From assembly GCA_977006965.1 (NCBI GenBank), contig OZ345385.1:1240001-1304000 (forward strand): a stretch of 64,000 nt of DNA, written 5' to 3'. The notes under the pieces are model-generated. The model had not been told where the DNA came from. It saw only the letters and a program-made list of their open reading frames with translations, and searched no databases. The first letter of the stretch is position 1, and the number at the start of each line of letters is the position of its first letter. A program made the translations under genes and the position numbers. Source of the DNA: Phymatolithon calcareum (taxonomy: Eukaryota; Rhodophyta; Florideophyceae; Hapalidiales). This document shows positions 19,723-28,669 of this stretch, in pieces.

Positions 19723-20159
19723 CCTAAAATTAATTGGAAAAAGATTAATTGCAATTTTCGCAATACAATTATGTGAATCACCAAAACATGCAATTGCAAT
19801 ACTGAGTTTTCAAAATTCTCCAATTCCAATTCTTAATTTTTCCTTCCTGAAGAATTGCAATTGTAATTGGGCACGGCTGAAATAATTGCAATATAATTAT
19901 TTGGATGTAAAACTTTTCCAATTATATCCAATTAATTGGACTGTCGATCTTGACGACGGCCGCCCAGACGAATAAATGCTTCTATGGCTACCTGGCGACT
20001 ATGATTTGCTGAATATCTCCAGACGACTCTCACCGGCCGATGTACTTAAAGCCTAGACTTACAAACCAACAGCTATATATATATTGAAGTCATCCATGTC
20101 ACTTGTTCCAAGCGACCTGCAAGAGCCTCTGCATTCAAGCCTATCATGAGGAAGCGCAA
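19723..20159. other. A/T-rich, palindrome-rich spacer
   Basis: No gene is visible. The stretch 19730-19935 is dominated by short inverted words around CAATTGCAAT, AATTGCAATTGTAATTG and CCAATTAATTGG, giving high potential for cruciforms. It precedes the hAT-like pseudogene and may be its 5' subterminal region. Confidence 0.4.
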
Positions 20160-22852
20160 AGTAAATTCCAATCCTAATTAAGAGCCTGAAATTAACGCAA
20201 AAGAGCTAGTGGAAAATGTATTGACTTGGGACAATGCGGACGATGGGGGGTATTATCTAGGCAGGCAAAATGAAAACGGAAAAGAGAAGCACATTTGGAT
20301 ATGCTCCGCCGAGCGGTGCAAGGCCATCTTGAAATCAGTGTTCAGTGCTGTTTTCACTAATCCAGCAAACCATTGGAAATTATGCTATGGGAAATCTTCT
20401 CTCATGGAGTCTTTTATTGAAGCCAAAACAATGGCGCTGGAAAGGGGCGGTACTATCTCAGGGTTTATACAACGTTTTTCGCTAGCCCATAAGACCAAGC
20501 TATGTACGACTGGAAGAACCCATCGTCAATAAAATTTTTCCTGTAGGTCGCGGGACTCTATCATTTGCCGAAATATCGTTAGCAGTGGTCCGCAGAAGTC
20601 TCAAGCCCATCCATGTTGCTTGTTGTGCAAGCTGTATGAGAAGACTCTTCCTGTTCCCCCTTTTGTCGCTACCACGAATACGTACCTTCATCTCTGCTTT
20701 GTCGCAGGAGCATTTCGTGTGCAATCAATGCGTCCGCAAACAAGCAAGCTCCAGCCTCACCACCGTTCTCGTTCTCTTACTTACCTTGAGCTCCTCACAC
20801 GCGGACTGCGCGTGAGCGAGCCTCGAGTTCCCATCTCATCATTGTTGCCTTCTTTTCTCTTTCCTTGTCGCCGCAAGATTTATCGGCCAGTAGTCTATAC
20901 ATTCTCCGTCGCTTCCCGTGGGCCGTGTCAGTTTGGTGAGCTATCTGACCTCCCCATATGGATGTCCGCTTACCTGCCTATGGTGGATAATCTTCAATCT
21001 AGTGTGTTGCCTCTGTTTAGTACTTAGGCTCATCGACCCACAAGTATCATACATCGACTGTCGACCATCCAGCATCAACGATGGACTATCGATATCGACC
21101 AACGACCAAATAAAACTCTTCATTCAACACCACACATCTGAGATGTCATTGTTGGACCACGCTTATCCGGCCATTCCCATGGCGGCCCCTGACATGACCG
21201 GTTCTACATTTCCTATCATATGGATCGAAGAAACTACTTTACTCGCCTTTGCTAAGCATATCCCTGTTTTGTCAGCTGAAAGTCAAAGAGGTAATGCTTC
21301 AGCTCACAAAACTTGTGGAAAAGGAAATTTCGAAAAAGCTCGAGGGAAAGAAAGGGGCAATCATGCATGATGGCTTGACGACAAATGGTACGCATTACAT
21401 GGCCTTGTTTGCTGTTTACATGAAGAGAACCAATGCGCACTCTAGCACTTCGTGCAAGAACAGAGATGAAGTGCAAAAACCTTGTTCGGGATTTCTCCTA
21501 TTGCAAACGAAACTGATGAGAATAGAGAAGCAACAGAATTTAGCGCCGAAACTCATGTTCAGTTCTTCCATGACATACTCCGAGAATTCTACGACATGAG
21601 TCTTCAAGAATTTGCAACATGCCAAATTGCCGACAACTGGAACACGAATCATCGTAATGCGCATCTTCTCAATATTCCCCACGTTGGATGCAATAATCAC
21701 AAGCTCAACTGGAAATGAAAGCCTGTGTGCGCTCCGATTCTGACTTGATATACGTCAATGAGAGCGTAGAGGAGACTATGGTACAAGACAAGCGCAAAAT
21801 CAAGAGAACCACTGCTCTTAGGAACCTCACCGATCTGAAACCTGTCAAGCCGAACAAGACTCGATGGTCGGGAATGTTTTACATGTTTCAGCGATTCCTT
21901 CAGATTCACCGACAGTTCACTGAGATCAGCAACAGACCGGACTGTGACTTGGACCTAAATGGTAGTGCAAGCTTTGCACGCCGTGTGCAAAAGTACACCA
22001 CAATGTTTGCAGTAATAAACAGGGTAACCGAAAAACTTCAGGAGAAGGAAATTCGCTATTCGAAGGGTCAATACATGCTGAACGCACTTTCGCAGCTTGT
22101 ATCCGAGCAAAAAGATCATCCATACACATATAATAATCCTCTTGGGGGCTGTGGACTCGGAACGCAGTACATTTCTGCAACCAGTGCATTGTTTTTTTTG
22201 CAATTGTTTAGTTGTTTATTTGAAAGCCCTCATTAACACTTCTAAGACTGTACGGGAGCAGCTTTTCGTAACTTTTTTTTGGGGAGCAACTGTTTAGTTG
22301 TTTATTTGAAAGCCCTCATTAACACTCCTAAGACTGTACGGGAGCAGCTTTTCGTAACTTGTTCATTCTAGTATATCGCCTGGTCCCTAATACAGGGACT
22401 CGTCGTTAGCTTTTCGTAACTGCTCATTCTAGTATATCGCCTCGTCCCTAATACAGGGACTCGTCGTTCTCCATATTGTCAACTATGGTGACGCTGTAGT
22501 GTAGTATGGAGTCTAATGCCCTTTCCGTTCTTGATATCTCTCCGGGGTGCAGACCAGTGCATTGTGTTATGTTCCGAATTTGAATCTGGCGTCGGGAAAA
22601 TAGAACAGAGGAGGACGCATACCATGACAGCCGAACAGATGGATGCTTACCAAGGATTGTTGCATGAATCATACAACAATCACCCTACTGCGCAACAGTC
22701 TGCTTCGGATGACATTGATGACATTATTAACGCTGAGGACGAAAGTTCTTATGAAGAGAAGTACATCAATTGTGATTTTGTTCTGGCTTCGACGGCTGAA
22801 GTAGAGCTGCTTTGGAGTCTTGCGAAGTGCGGTGTGCAATTCTTGGTAAAAT
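20160..22852 (+). pseudogene. hAT-like transposase, broken and interrupted
   Basis: Several frames together carry an hAT-type transposase. 20209-20532 may be an N-terminal region with a Cys-containing stretch, which is uncertain. Near 21350-21420 is KKGAIMHDGLTTNGTHYMAL, like the DGWT..GTHY.A.FA block of hAT relatives. 21482-21718 has FSAETHVQFFHDILREFYD, IADNWNTNHR and VGCNNHKLNW, like the 'DNC..N......VGC..HRLNL' block. Then comes KPVKPNKTRWSGMFYMFQRF. The C-terminal dimerisation segment, YINCDFVLASTAEVELLWSL, is at about 22755-22830. A LINE-A fragment (22192-22552) interrupts the gene with a 12-bp target duplication. Stops and frame changes make it inactive, and no terminal inverted repeats were found. 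Confidence 0.75.
22192..22552 (-). mobile_element. LINE-A 3' end inserted in the hAT gene, internally duplicated
   Basis: Bracketed by ACCAGTGCATTG at 22180-22191 and 22553-22564, an exact 12-base target duplication. The insert has a T-run at its left edge (an A tail on the minus strand). Its minus-strand end encodes EISRTERALDSILHYSVTIV, the last part of the LINE-A C-terminal domain. The tail block with TTTAGTTGTTTATTTGAAAG and GTACGGGAGCAGC occurs twice (about 22202-22270 and 22288-22360), and the block with CATTCTAGTATATCGCC also occurs twice (22364 and 22427). Confidence 0.85.
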
Positions 22853-22889
22853 TTATTTTTCTGGCACGTCGTTCTTCTTGCTGCTCCCA

Positions 22890-23262
22890 TGCTAGGCGGA
22901 GGCCAGATCTATTTGGAAACCACTTAATGTGTTTCGTTCTCGTGTACGATCGAGAGTTTTGAGCTCTAGCTCTGCCCCTTTGTCTTCGGTCTCCTTCACT
23001 ATCTTGCTTAATCTTCGTCTTAGCTTCTGGTGCAGGTGCCGTCGACGTAACTCTCGCGGCTCAATTTGGCACAGTTTCATTAATCTTCTCCAGTGCCGCA
23101 CTGCCCGCTTTCCGAACAGAATCGTTGCCATGACCTTCTGGATTCTCACTGCTGCTTTCGATATGCGGATTGTGTCGGGTGTTATTTACGCCGCGTACAC
23201 ATATACTGGCCTGGTAAAAGCTTTGAAAAGCTTGATACTCTTCTCGGTACTATATCCTCTTC
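22890..23262 (-). pseudogene. LINE thumb and linker, 3' part of a multiply interrupted LINE
   Basis: Minus-strand codons read FKAFTRPVYVYAAYITPDT, then KVMATILFGKRAVRHWRRLM and KLCQIEPRELRRRHLHQKL. The same protein is at 29400-28800 (RPVHEYSAHLTPDTVR, WRRLMKLCQIEPWEFRQQHL). It belongs to the LINE copy whose reverse transcriptase lies at 24509-24651, 25061-25465 and 26872-27640, with LINE-C (23263-24508) inserted between. Confidence 0.7.
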
Positions 23263-24508
23263 AAATATCTTGGAGTGATGCAGTCCGGTAATGGTGACTC
23301 AATGGTCCCAGTCAACCACCATGTCTCAATTGCCTGGTCCCGTTTCCGAGACCTCCGGCAGATTCTTACCGATGACAGGCTACCAACAGGACTCCGACTA
23401 CGCATGTTTCGCGCCTGCGTCCTCTCCACTCTCCTTGTCGAGAAAACTCTACCAAACACGGTAGAATTGGTCGGGCACCTCAGGACGATTATTCCCGGTG
23501 CCTCGCTCGCAGAACCGGCGAGTGGCGGCACAGTGGTAGTGCGGGCCGTTCGCGTGAACTGCTTGTTGAGCGGGTGGCGCCTCCCAGGCGTACTCGGTTA
23601 CGGGGGGAGACGGTGTGTGAAGTAGGATGGTTGTACTTGTACGTGATTCCGACTTGCCGAGTTTAATGAGACGGGAAGCTATTCTAGCTTGTATAGTATC
23701 CATCTATAGGGGGGAGCTCGAGACTGATTTGGCTTAGACTGTCGTCTGTTGCAGACATTGAACCGCACGCTAATCGAGATGTTTCGGTTCGCTACGTATG
23801 CGTGCGGTTAGGTGTTAACAATGTAGCGTAATCTTTGCAGGTAGTCTCGAGAGCTGTGATCGGTAATCTGCACAGCGAGTTATTATTTCGGTTCGGCCTT
23901 CCGTATGCTATTGTCGGTACGCAACGGACAATATTGCTTGTCTTCTCGTCTTGAACGTCAATCAAGGGTGATCGTCGCTTGACCGTTAACTGGCTCGATG
24001 GGGGTGAGTAACGCTAAGCACATATATCCGATAGATGAACGGTTCATATTTCGTGGAAGCACTGTCTGTCTAGCTGACGATCAATGATAGATGATAGGTC
24101 CTTCTCGCAGGACCGATTCTGCGACATTCCTCTACGGCTGTGAAGCATGGAAGCTAACAGAGAAAGTGTGCAGAAAACTAAGATCAACAAACGCCATAAT
24201 GCTATCTAGAATATCGGGAAGACACATCGCCGACGAGACCAGGAATCCTACAATCGACGTGGTATTACTCGCCAGGGACCTGCGATGGACCTGGCTTGGA
24301 CACATCCTTAGGATGGATGAGCGTCGCCTTATCCGACAGGTCCTACTTCAATGTGTTCGACCAACACCAGACTCAATCTTTGGCGATTCACCTGACCTCG
24401 ACGTGCAAGCCACTACCAAGCTCGCGAAAGATAAGATAGAATGGAAAAAACTTAGACCCTCGAAGCGTTGCTAGCTCCACTAGGGGAATATGCAGAATGA
24501 ATGAATGT
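23263..24508 (+). mobile_element. LINE-C fragment, 5'-truncated, with (GAAT)n tail
   Basis: A different non-LTR element in plus orientation. It starts at the KYLGV motif of a reverse transcriptase, continues with WSRFRDLRQILTDDRLPTGL and RMFRACVLSTLL, is cut by a solo LTR (23436-24126), and resumes with FLYGCEAWKLTEKVCRKL and LARDLRWTWLGHILRMDERR, the YG.E.W and RWLGH.LRM blocks typical of many LINE C-termini. It ends in GCAGAATGAATGAATG. TCTTC at 23258-23262 and 24509-24513 fits a short target duplication. Most of the reverse transcriptase is absent. Confidence 0.8.
23436..24126. mobile_element. Candidate solo LTR (691 bp) inside LINE-C
   Basis: The block interrupting LINE-C begins TGTCGAG and ends TGCGACA, with TGTCG/CGACA inverted ends. 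This resembles the TGTCGAG..TGACA ends and 670-bp size of the Copia-1 LTR, although the interior differs. Flanks CTCCT and TTCCT match a 5-bp target duplication with one change. No coding region is supported. A solo LTR arises by recombination between the LTRs of a full element. Confidence 0.65.
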
Positions 24509-24658
24509 TCTTCTCATGCCCAGGGTGCTCATGAGACGCACTTTCCCACTTGCCCTTTTATATCGCGCCAGGAGCTTGTCATCGCAAGTTCCGTTCGCAC
24601 CAATAGTCGTCCCGAGATATTCTGCAGTGCGTCTTATGTCAACTTCCTCGTCTGTCAG
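24509..24658 (-). pseudogene. LINE reverse transcriptase segment (YLGTTI region)
   Basis: Minus-strand codons read LTDEEVDIRRTAEYLGTTIG and DDKLLARYKRASGKVRLMST, homologous to AEHLGTAIDENGVRDDRLLE at 29400-29290. It continues from 25061-25321 across the inserted small inverted-repeat element. Ends at LINE-C. Confidence 0.75.
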
Positions 24659-25053
24659 AGGGACCTTCTTGAGAATTCAATTTTTGCGTCCGCATTACCA
24701 GTCTGGAAAAGTCCGCAATTCCAGTCCCAAATATTTTCACTGGTAATGAGGACGCGGCATAGGTCTGGTTTGGCTTCTGTGCTCACATATGGGACATTTT
24801 TTCTCATAACGATTTCTAGTTTTCGAAAGTGGAATTGCTTTTCAACCAAACTTTTCGTGATGTTTCAAGTTTTTGCTCAAACGTTCGTGAAAACATCTGA
24901 AGCGAAAGTTGCAAATCAACATTGCACCGTGGAATCAGCCACTGAAAATCTATGCCGCGTCCTCGTAAACAGTCTACAAAATAATGACTGGTACTGAGGA
25001 CTTTTTTGACTGGGTCTATGCCGCGATTTTGATGAATTCTCAAGAAGGCCCCT
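24659..25053. mobile_element. MITE-like element with inverted repeats (395 bp)
   Basis: Starts AGGGACCTTCTTGAGAATTC and ends with the near-perfect reverse complement (GAATTCTCAAGAAGGCCCCT). CTGTCAG flanks both ends (24652-24658, 25054-25060); an eighth base, T, also matches on both sides. It interrupts a LINE reverse-transcriptase frame that reads through when it is removed. A 7-8 bp duplication suggests a hAT or related transposase. No coding capacity is present. A related piece of the right half is at 59473-59590. Confidence 0.85.
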
Positions 25054-25465
25054 CTGTCAGGAGGATGGGATCTCCAATCCTTTGACCTGGGAGTATGATT
25101 GAGCATTTTTCGGTTGACCACGTCATTCGATAGACCTGTGCCCATTCAGAGCATTCATTAAGCATCTTGTTCAGTTCTTCTTCGTTCCTTGCCATTAGTA
25201 TGACATCGACGGCAAACATGTTCAAGCGGAGGCTCGCATTGGAATCATTGAGATGAACAGCTTTGATTCTTTCTGCCAAGGTGTCCATGTATGTATGTAT
25301 ATAAGTTGCCATCGCTCCCAAGTGGGGTTTTGCAAGGCAGTGCTTTATTGTTCCGAATTTTCTTCTACTTAGATTACTGCAGGTCTAGGTAATTAGGAGA
25401 CCACTCCTTCTTCTCTGCGTACCACTCGACGATTCGATTCCACCCGGAGCAAGCGTGGTGGTTCC
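25054..25465 (-). pseudogene. LINE reverse transcriptase segment (motif C)
   Basis: Minus-strand codons read YMDTLAERIKAVHLNDSN, MFAVDVILMARNEEELNKM and WSTEKCSIILPGQRIG. This is motif C of a LINE reverse transcriptase, but the first catalytic Asp of the usual F/Y-A-D-D is replaced (FAVD), so the copy is inactive. It continues upstream across the LTR element into 26872-27240. Confidence 0.8.
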
Positions 25466-25469
25466 ACGT

Positions 25470-25659
25470 TGTAATCACTGGGAGTGATAAGATAAAGAAT
25501 GGGTTTATCTTGAAAAGGGGTGATATCTCTCCGATGAGAAGATGAGATGCCCAGTCTAAGGTGCGATCAGGATCGCCGCTTCAAATGGGCAGGGGTGTTA
25601 TGATATCGAAGAGAGTGTAAGTGTCGCTAATTACACTCGTGCAGCATTGCGTGTCTACA
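25470..25659 (-). repeat. LTR (190 bp), left copy
   Basis: TGTAATCACTGGGAG start and CATTGCGTGTCTACA end. Partner of 26678-26867. The 337-bp solo LTR at 30236 has the same two ends with a longer middle. Confidence 0.85.
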
Positions 25660-25705
25660 GTGCCCCATACACTCGAAGAGAGTATTAATCATTGATTCGC
25701 AATGT

Positions 25706-25905
25706 TTGCCTGGCCTTCTTCGCCAGCTTTTTCTAGCGTGTGTTGGACCCCGTCCTTCTTCGCCGCTTTTTCCGGCCTTGGTTTGGACCCCGTCCTTCTT
25801 CGCCGCTTTTACCGACCTTGATATGGACCCCGTCCTTCTTCGCCGCTTTTCTCGGCCTTGATTTGGACTCCGTCCTTCTTCGTCGCTTTTACCGACCTTG
25901 AGCTT
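25706..25905. repeat. 40-bp tandem repeat, about five units
   Basis: Units built on GGACCCCGTCCTTCTTCGCC followed by GCTTTT and a variable CCTTG part. On the minus strand they encode Lys/Arg-rich, frame-changing peptides and lie downstream of the gag-like frame in the small LTR element. Confidence 0.85.
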
Positions 25906-25923
25906 TCATATTTTTTCTGTCCC

Positions 25924-26287
25924 GCGGATATTATTTGTGTTGATTGCCACACAAATCTACGCTGACCTTCTTCTCCTTATTGCCGGAGATATAGATAGGT
26001 CCCTTCTCTGAATTGGTTGCTCCTTCTAATCCATATTTGCGTTCCTTCTGGAGCGTCTTTCTTTCAATTTGGGCTCCGGTTGCCTGCCTTGAATTTTTTT
26101 GTTCCGCGAATATCATTCGTGTTGATTGCCACATAAATCTACGCTGACCTTCTCCTCCTTATTGCCGGAGATATAGATAGGTCCCTTCTCTGAATTGGTT
26201 GCCGCTGCCAATCCATACTTGCGTTCCTTCTGGAACGTCTTTGTTTCAATTCGGGCTCCGGTTGCTGTCCTTGATTTTTTTCGCAAC
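25924..26287 (-). repeat. 182-bp tandem duplication
   Basis: The segment from 25924 is repeated from 26106 with about 10% change. On the minus strand both copies encode QKERKYGL, ATNSEKGPIYISGNKE and KVSVDLCGNQH. Since 182 is not a multiple of three, the second copy is in a different frame, yet most changes are silent or conservative, so it was coding before the duplication. Confidence 0.8.
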
Positions 26288-26299
26288 AATCGAAGTCGC

Positions 26300-26647
26300 T
26301 TAGGAAGTAAACTCCAGAATCCTTGCCGCCGCATGTTCGGTGCGCATTGGAATTCGAAGACTGTGTAGAGCCTTCCCTCTTGTCGATGACTCTGTATAAG
26401 ATGCCACCGTCATCGCTGGGGCTTCCTTCTTCTTCTCGTTGACCTCATCATCGTACCGTTTCCTCGCCTTCAAAAACCTTGTCACAACTCTTGGGTCGAG
26501 ACTTCGTAAAATCGGGTGGCTCATGGGTTGGAATAGCGCGGCGGTTGGTTGCCGATCGGTAGGTTGCGCCGACGAAAGACTTCCGCTTCCCATGGTTCGA
26601 TGGTCATCCATTTCCAATTCAAACTTGAACAATCTTCGTCTTAACAC
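26300..26647 (-). CDS. Gag-like protein of the small LTR element, partial
   Basis: The 115-codon frame contains MSHPILRSLDPRVVTRFLKA followed by RKRYDDEVNEKKKEAP. An RFLKARKRY..EV type helix recalls the start of gag-like proteins of protist LTR elements, which is a weak resemblance. It begins shortly after the minus-strand 5' LTR (26678), the right place for gag, and runs on in other frames into the 182-bp duplication and the basic 40-bp repeats. No zinc knuckle is visible. Confidence 0.45.
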   Translation of the reverse strand: MLRRRLFKFELEMDDHRTMGSGSLSSAQPTDRQPTAALFQPMSHPILRSLDPRVVTRFLKARKRYDDEVNEKKKEAPAMTVASYTESSTRGKALHSLRIPMRTEHAAARILEFTS

Positions 26648-26677
26648 TCAGACATTCTCCTGCAGGAAAGAAATTTC

Positions 26678-26867
26678 TGTAATCACTGGGAGTGATAAGA
26701 TAAAGAATGGGTTTATCTTGAAAAGGGGTGATCTCTCTCCGATGAGAAGATGAGATGCCCAGTCTAAGGTGCGATCAGCATCGCCGCTTCAAATGGGCAG
26801 GGGCGTTGTGATATCACAGAGAGTGTAAGTGTCGCTAATTACACTCGTGCAGCATTGCGTGTCTACA
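26678..26867 (-). repeat. LTR (190 bp), right copy
   Basis: Partner of 25470-25659. It is the 5' LTR if the minus-strand gag-like frame defines orientation. Confidence 0.85.
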
Positions 26868-26871
26868 ACGT

Positions 26872-27640
26872 TCAATGAGGATGTTGAACAGTGTGAGGCT
26901 GATGGGGGATCCTTGGGGGACTCCTCGTTCGCTTGTTCCTTCAGCTATTGCTGCATCGTTCATAAATTCTTCTGCAGTGAGAAAAGGGCGAGCGATGCAA
27001 CATTTGCTGATAGTCTGAGGTCGATTTCTCACAATAGCTCCTCTCTTGGGACTCGGTCGTATACTGACTTTAGGTCGAGCACCGCTTTTGCCTTCTTCCT
27101 TGTCGTACGGCTACTGTGTAACGGCGGAGTGCCCTTTCTGTGCCTTTCCTGGGCTGGAATCCCATTTGGGACGTACTGAATCCATATTCCTTCCGAATCA
27201 GTTAGTCCTCATTGAAATATTTTGCAACGTGAGATAATAAGGAAATCGGCCTATAGCTTTTAGGGGAGCTAGGGTCTCCTTTTTTGAATATTGGAATCGC
27301 CAGTGCCTTATTCCAATCGGCAGGTCGGCAACTGAGATGGCCGGCATTTGTTATCGTTGCAAGTAGGATGCTATAGCTTTCCACTAGGGTAAGTAGCAGG
27401 GCTTCGGAGAAAATGCCATCCGATCCCGCTGCTTTTTCCGTCGAGGCACGTCTTAGGGCTCTCTTAAGCTCCCGTTTCAGTGCTTATGTGAGTTGGAATT
27501 TCCTTGGCTCTATTGCCGTTCTTTTGTGATCCTTGAGCTCCTCTATTAAATGGGTTATCATTTCCGCCGAGTCTAGAGGCAGCTTCTCAATTATTTCGCC
27601 TCATCGCATTCTAGCTTCCTAACATCGCCTTGATTTGAGT
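26872..27640 (-). pseudogene. LINE reverse transcriptase (fingers and palm), decayed
   Basis: Minus-strand pieces in order: EKAAGSDGIFSEALLLTLVE near 27430, ADWNKALAIPIFKKGDP and KSYRPISLLSHVAKYF (27384-27202), MGFQPRKGT and DLKSVYDRV near 27070, then TSERGVPQGSPISLTLFNIL near 26900. These are the standard LINE reverse-transcriptase blocks up to motif B. Frameshifts are frequent. The protein continues at 25465 beyond the LTR element. Confidence 0.85.
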
Positions 27641-27997
27641 TGCTTTCCCTATGAGGGCTTGAATGAGTCTTCTACATTCATTTTTAGTCTCTTCGTCCAT
27701 CATATTAGACCCAAGTAGGCGTTGGAGTGCAATGAGCTAAATCTCTGCACTGGGTCCAAAGTACTCGCCCAGAATTGATTTTCTCCATAGCGGGGCTCTG
27801 TTCAAAATCAGTCGAAGGCATCTTAACCGCGTCGTTCTATTCCATATAAGTAACAATCCCGGCAATGTTTTCGGCATGCTTATCGGTGTTTTCAATTCGC
27901 GCTCCTCTTCGCAATTCTTCAACACTTGGATCGCACAATCTAAATGTAGTCCCATTTTACGGGAGAGGGTTTTTGCAGCTAGGGCTAGTACTTGCAT
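27641..27997 (-). pseudogene. LINE-A C-terminal domain fragment
   Basis: Minus-strand codons read LRLILNRAPLWRKSILGEYF followed, after a stop, by LIALQRLLGSNMMDEE and ECRRLIQALIGKATQIK, matching the domain at 33440-33123. Here it lies upstream of a reverse transcriptase rather than after a thumb, so it is probably the end of an adjacent, separate LINE-A copy. Confidence 0.6.
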
Positions 27998-28095
27998 AGA
28001 TGATCGAAGCTACAACGTAGCTGCTGAAACGCATCTCCCTTGCAGTCTCGTGAGTGTTACTAAGGGCGTTTAATAAATTCAAATTTCAAAAAAAC
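27955..28095 (+). repeat. LINE-A-type 3' tail
   Basis: Matches the reverse complement of about 9108-9250: ATAGATGATCGAAGCT, a CATCTCCC block, GAGTGTTACTAAGGGCGTTT, then AATAAATTC and an A-rich end. It is not attached to a coding region on the same strand here. Confidence 0.6.
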
Positions 28096-28436
28096 CTTCT
28101 AATCGCCGTTTCTTTGACACTCTTCCTTCTTCTGCTTGCTGCAATGCTTTACGGACGAGATTTGCACGCCACTCGCCCTGTTCTCGTAATTAAGTAGATT
28201 TATTGAGATGGTACCATGTGTCCCAACTTGAGGAAAGTCGGCACCTTTCTAATCGCATTACACCAGTATCGAGAATTATCAGTTGCCTTATTCAGAATTG
28301 CATAATATCACGTCAAAGCCTCTAGCCACTTCATTCTGTTCAAAAGCGGGCGCTCGAAAAACTCCTGGTCATGTTCCAGGCTATCAACAACGCACGCCCC
28401 TACAAGACGGAGTAAAATCTCCCTGCAATTCCAAAC
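28096..28436. other. No gene recognised
   Basis: I see nothing supportable in this stretch. Confidence 0.3.
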
Positions 28437-28652
28437 CCCACACGTGACACGTGAACATGGACTACTTTCCCCCCTCGCGGCCCCTCTGAGGACCAGAGGT
28501 GGGTTTTTGTAGACCACCAAATCGTGGAACACCCACTATCAGAAACTCTTCATCGGACAGAATGATGCCACATTGCCTTGGTACTCGAAAAGTTGCCCCA
28601 AGCGTTAGTAGAGGCGTTGGTAGCTTTTAAATAAAAATCTTCCTTTCTTCTT
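28437..28652 (+). mobile_element. SINE-like retroposon, copy 2
   Basis: Starts near CACACGTGACACGTGAACAT, has CTTTCCCCCCTCG, ACCAGAGGTGGGTTTTTG, a TTGCCCCAAGCGTTAG block, and ends AAATAAAAATCTTCC plus a T/C-rich run. Full-length match to copy 1 (inverted at 928-1152) with substitutions. No clear target duplication is visible. Confidence 0.65.
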
Positions 28653-28669
28653 TTTGTTCATTCTCTTCA

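Larger units (their letters stand above)
25466..26871 (-). mobile_element. Small LTR retroelement with a gag-like frame only
   Basis: Two 190-bp LTRs (25470-25659 and 26678-26867; TGTAATCACTGG..GTGTCTACA, about six differences) flank about 1 kb. ACGT at 25466-25469 and 26868-26871 is the target duplication; a 4-bp duplication is also seen at the related solo LTR 30236-30572. The only gene-like content is on the minus strand. It lies within a LINE reverse-transcriptase frame. No protease, integrase or reverse transcriptase is present, so it is non-autonomous. Confidence 0.85.

Noticed and set aside
22516-22962. A separate 148-codon gene
   Set aside because: Its central part is the C-terminal dimerisation segment of the hAT-like transposase, cut off by the LINE-A insertion.
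25706-25905. CRISPR array
   Set aside because: The 40-bp units are contiguous without unique spacers, and the context is a eukaryotic LTR element.
27641-27997. The LINE-A C-terminal domain as an N-terminal domain of the reverse transcriptase at 26872-27640
   Set aside because: In the copies at 28670-29430 and 29752-30988 the domain clearly follows the thumb. The order here is better explained by two adjacent fragments.
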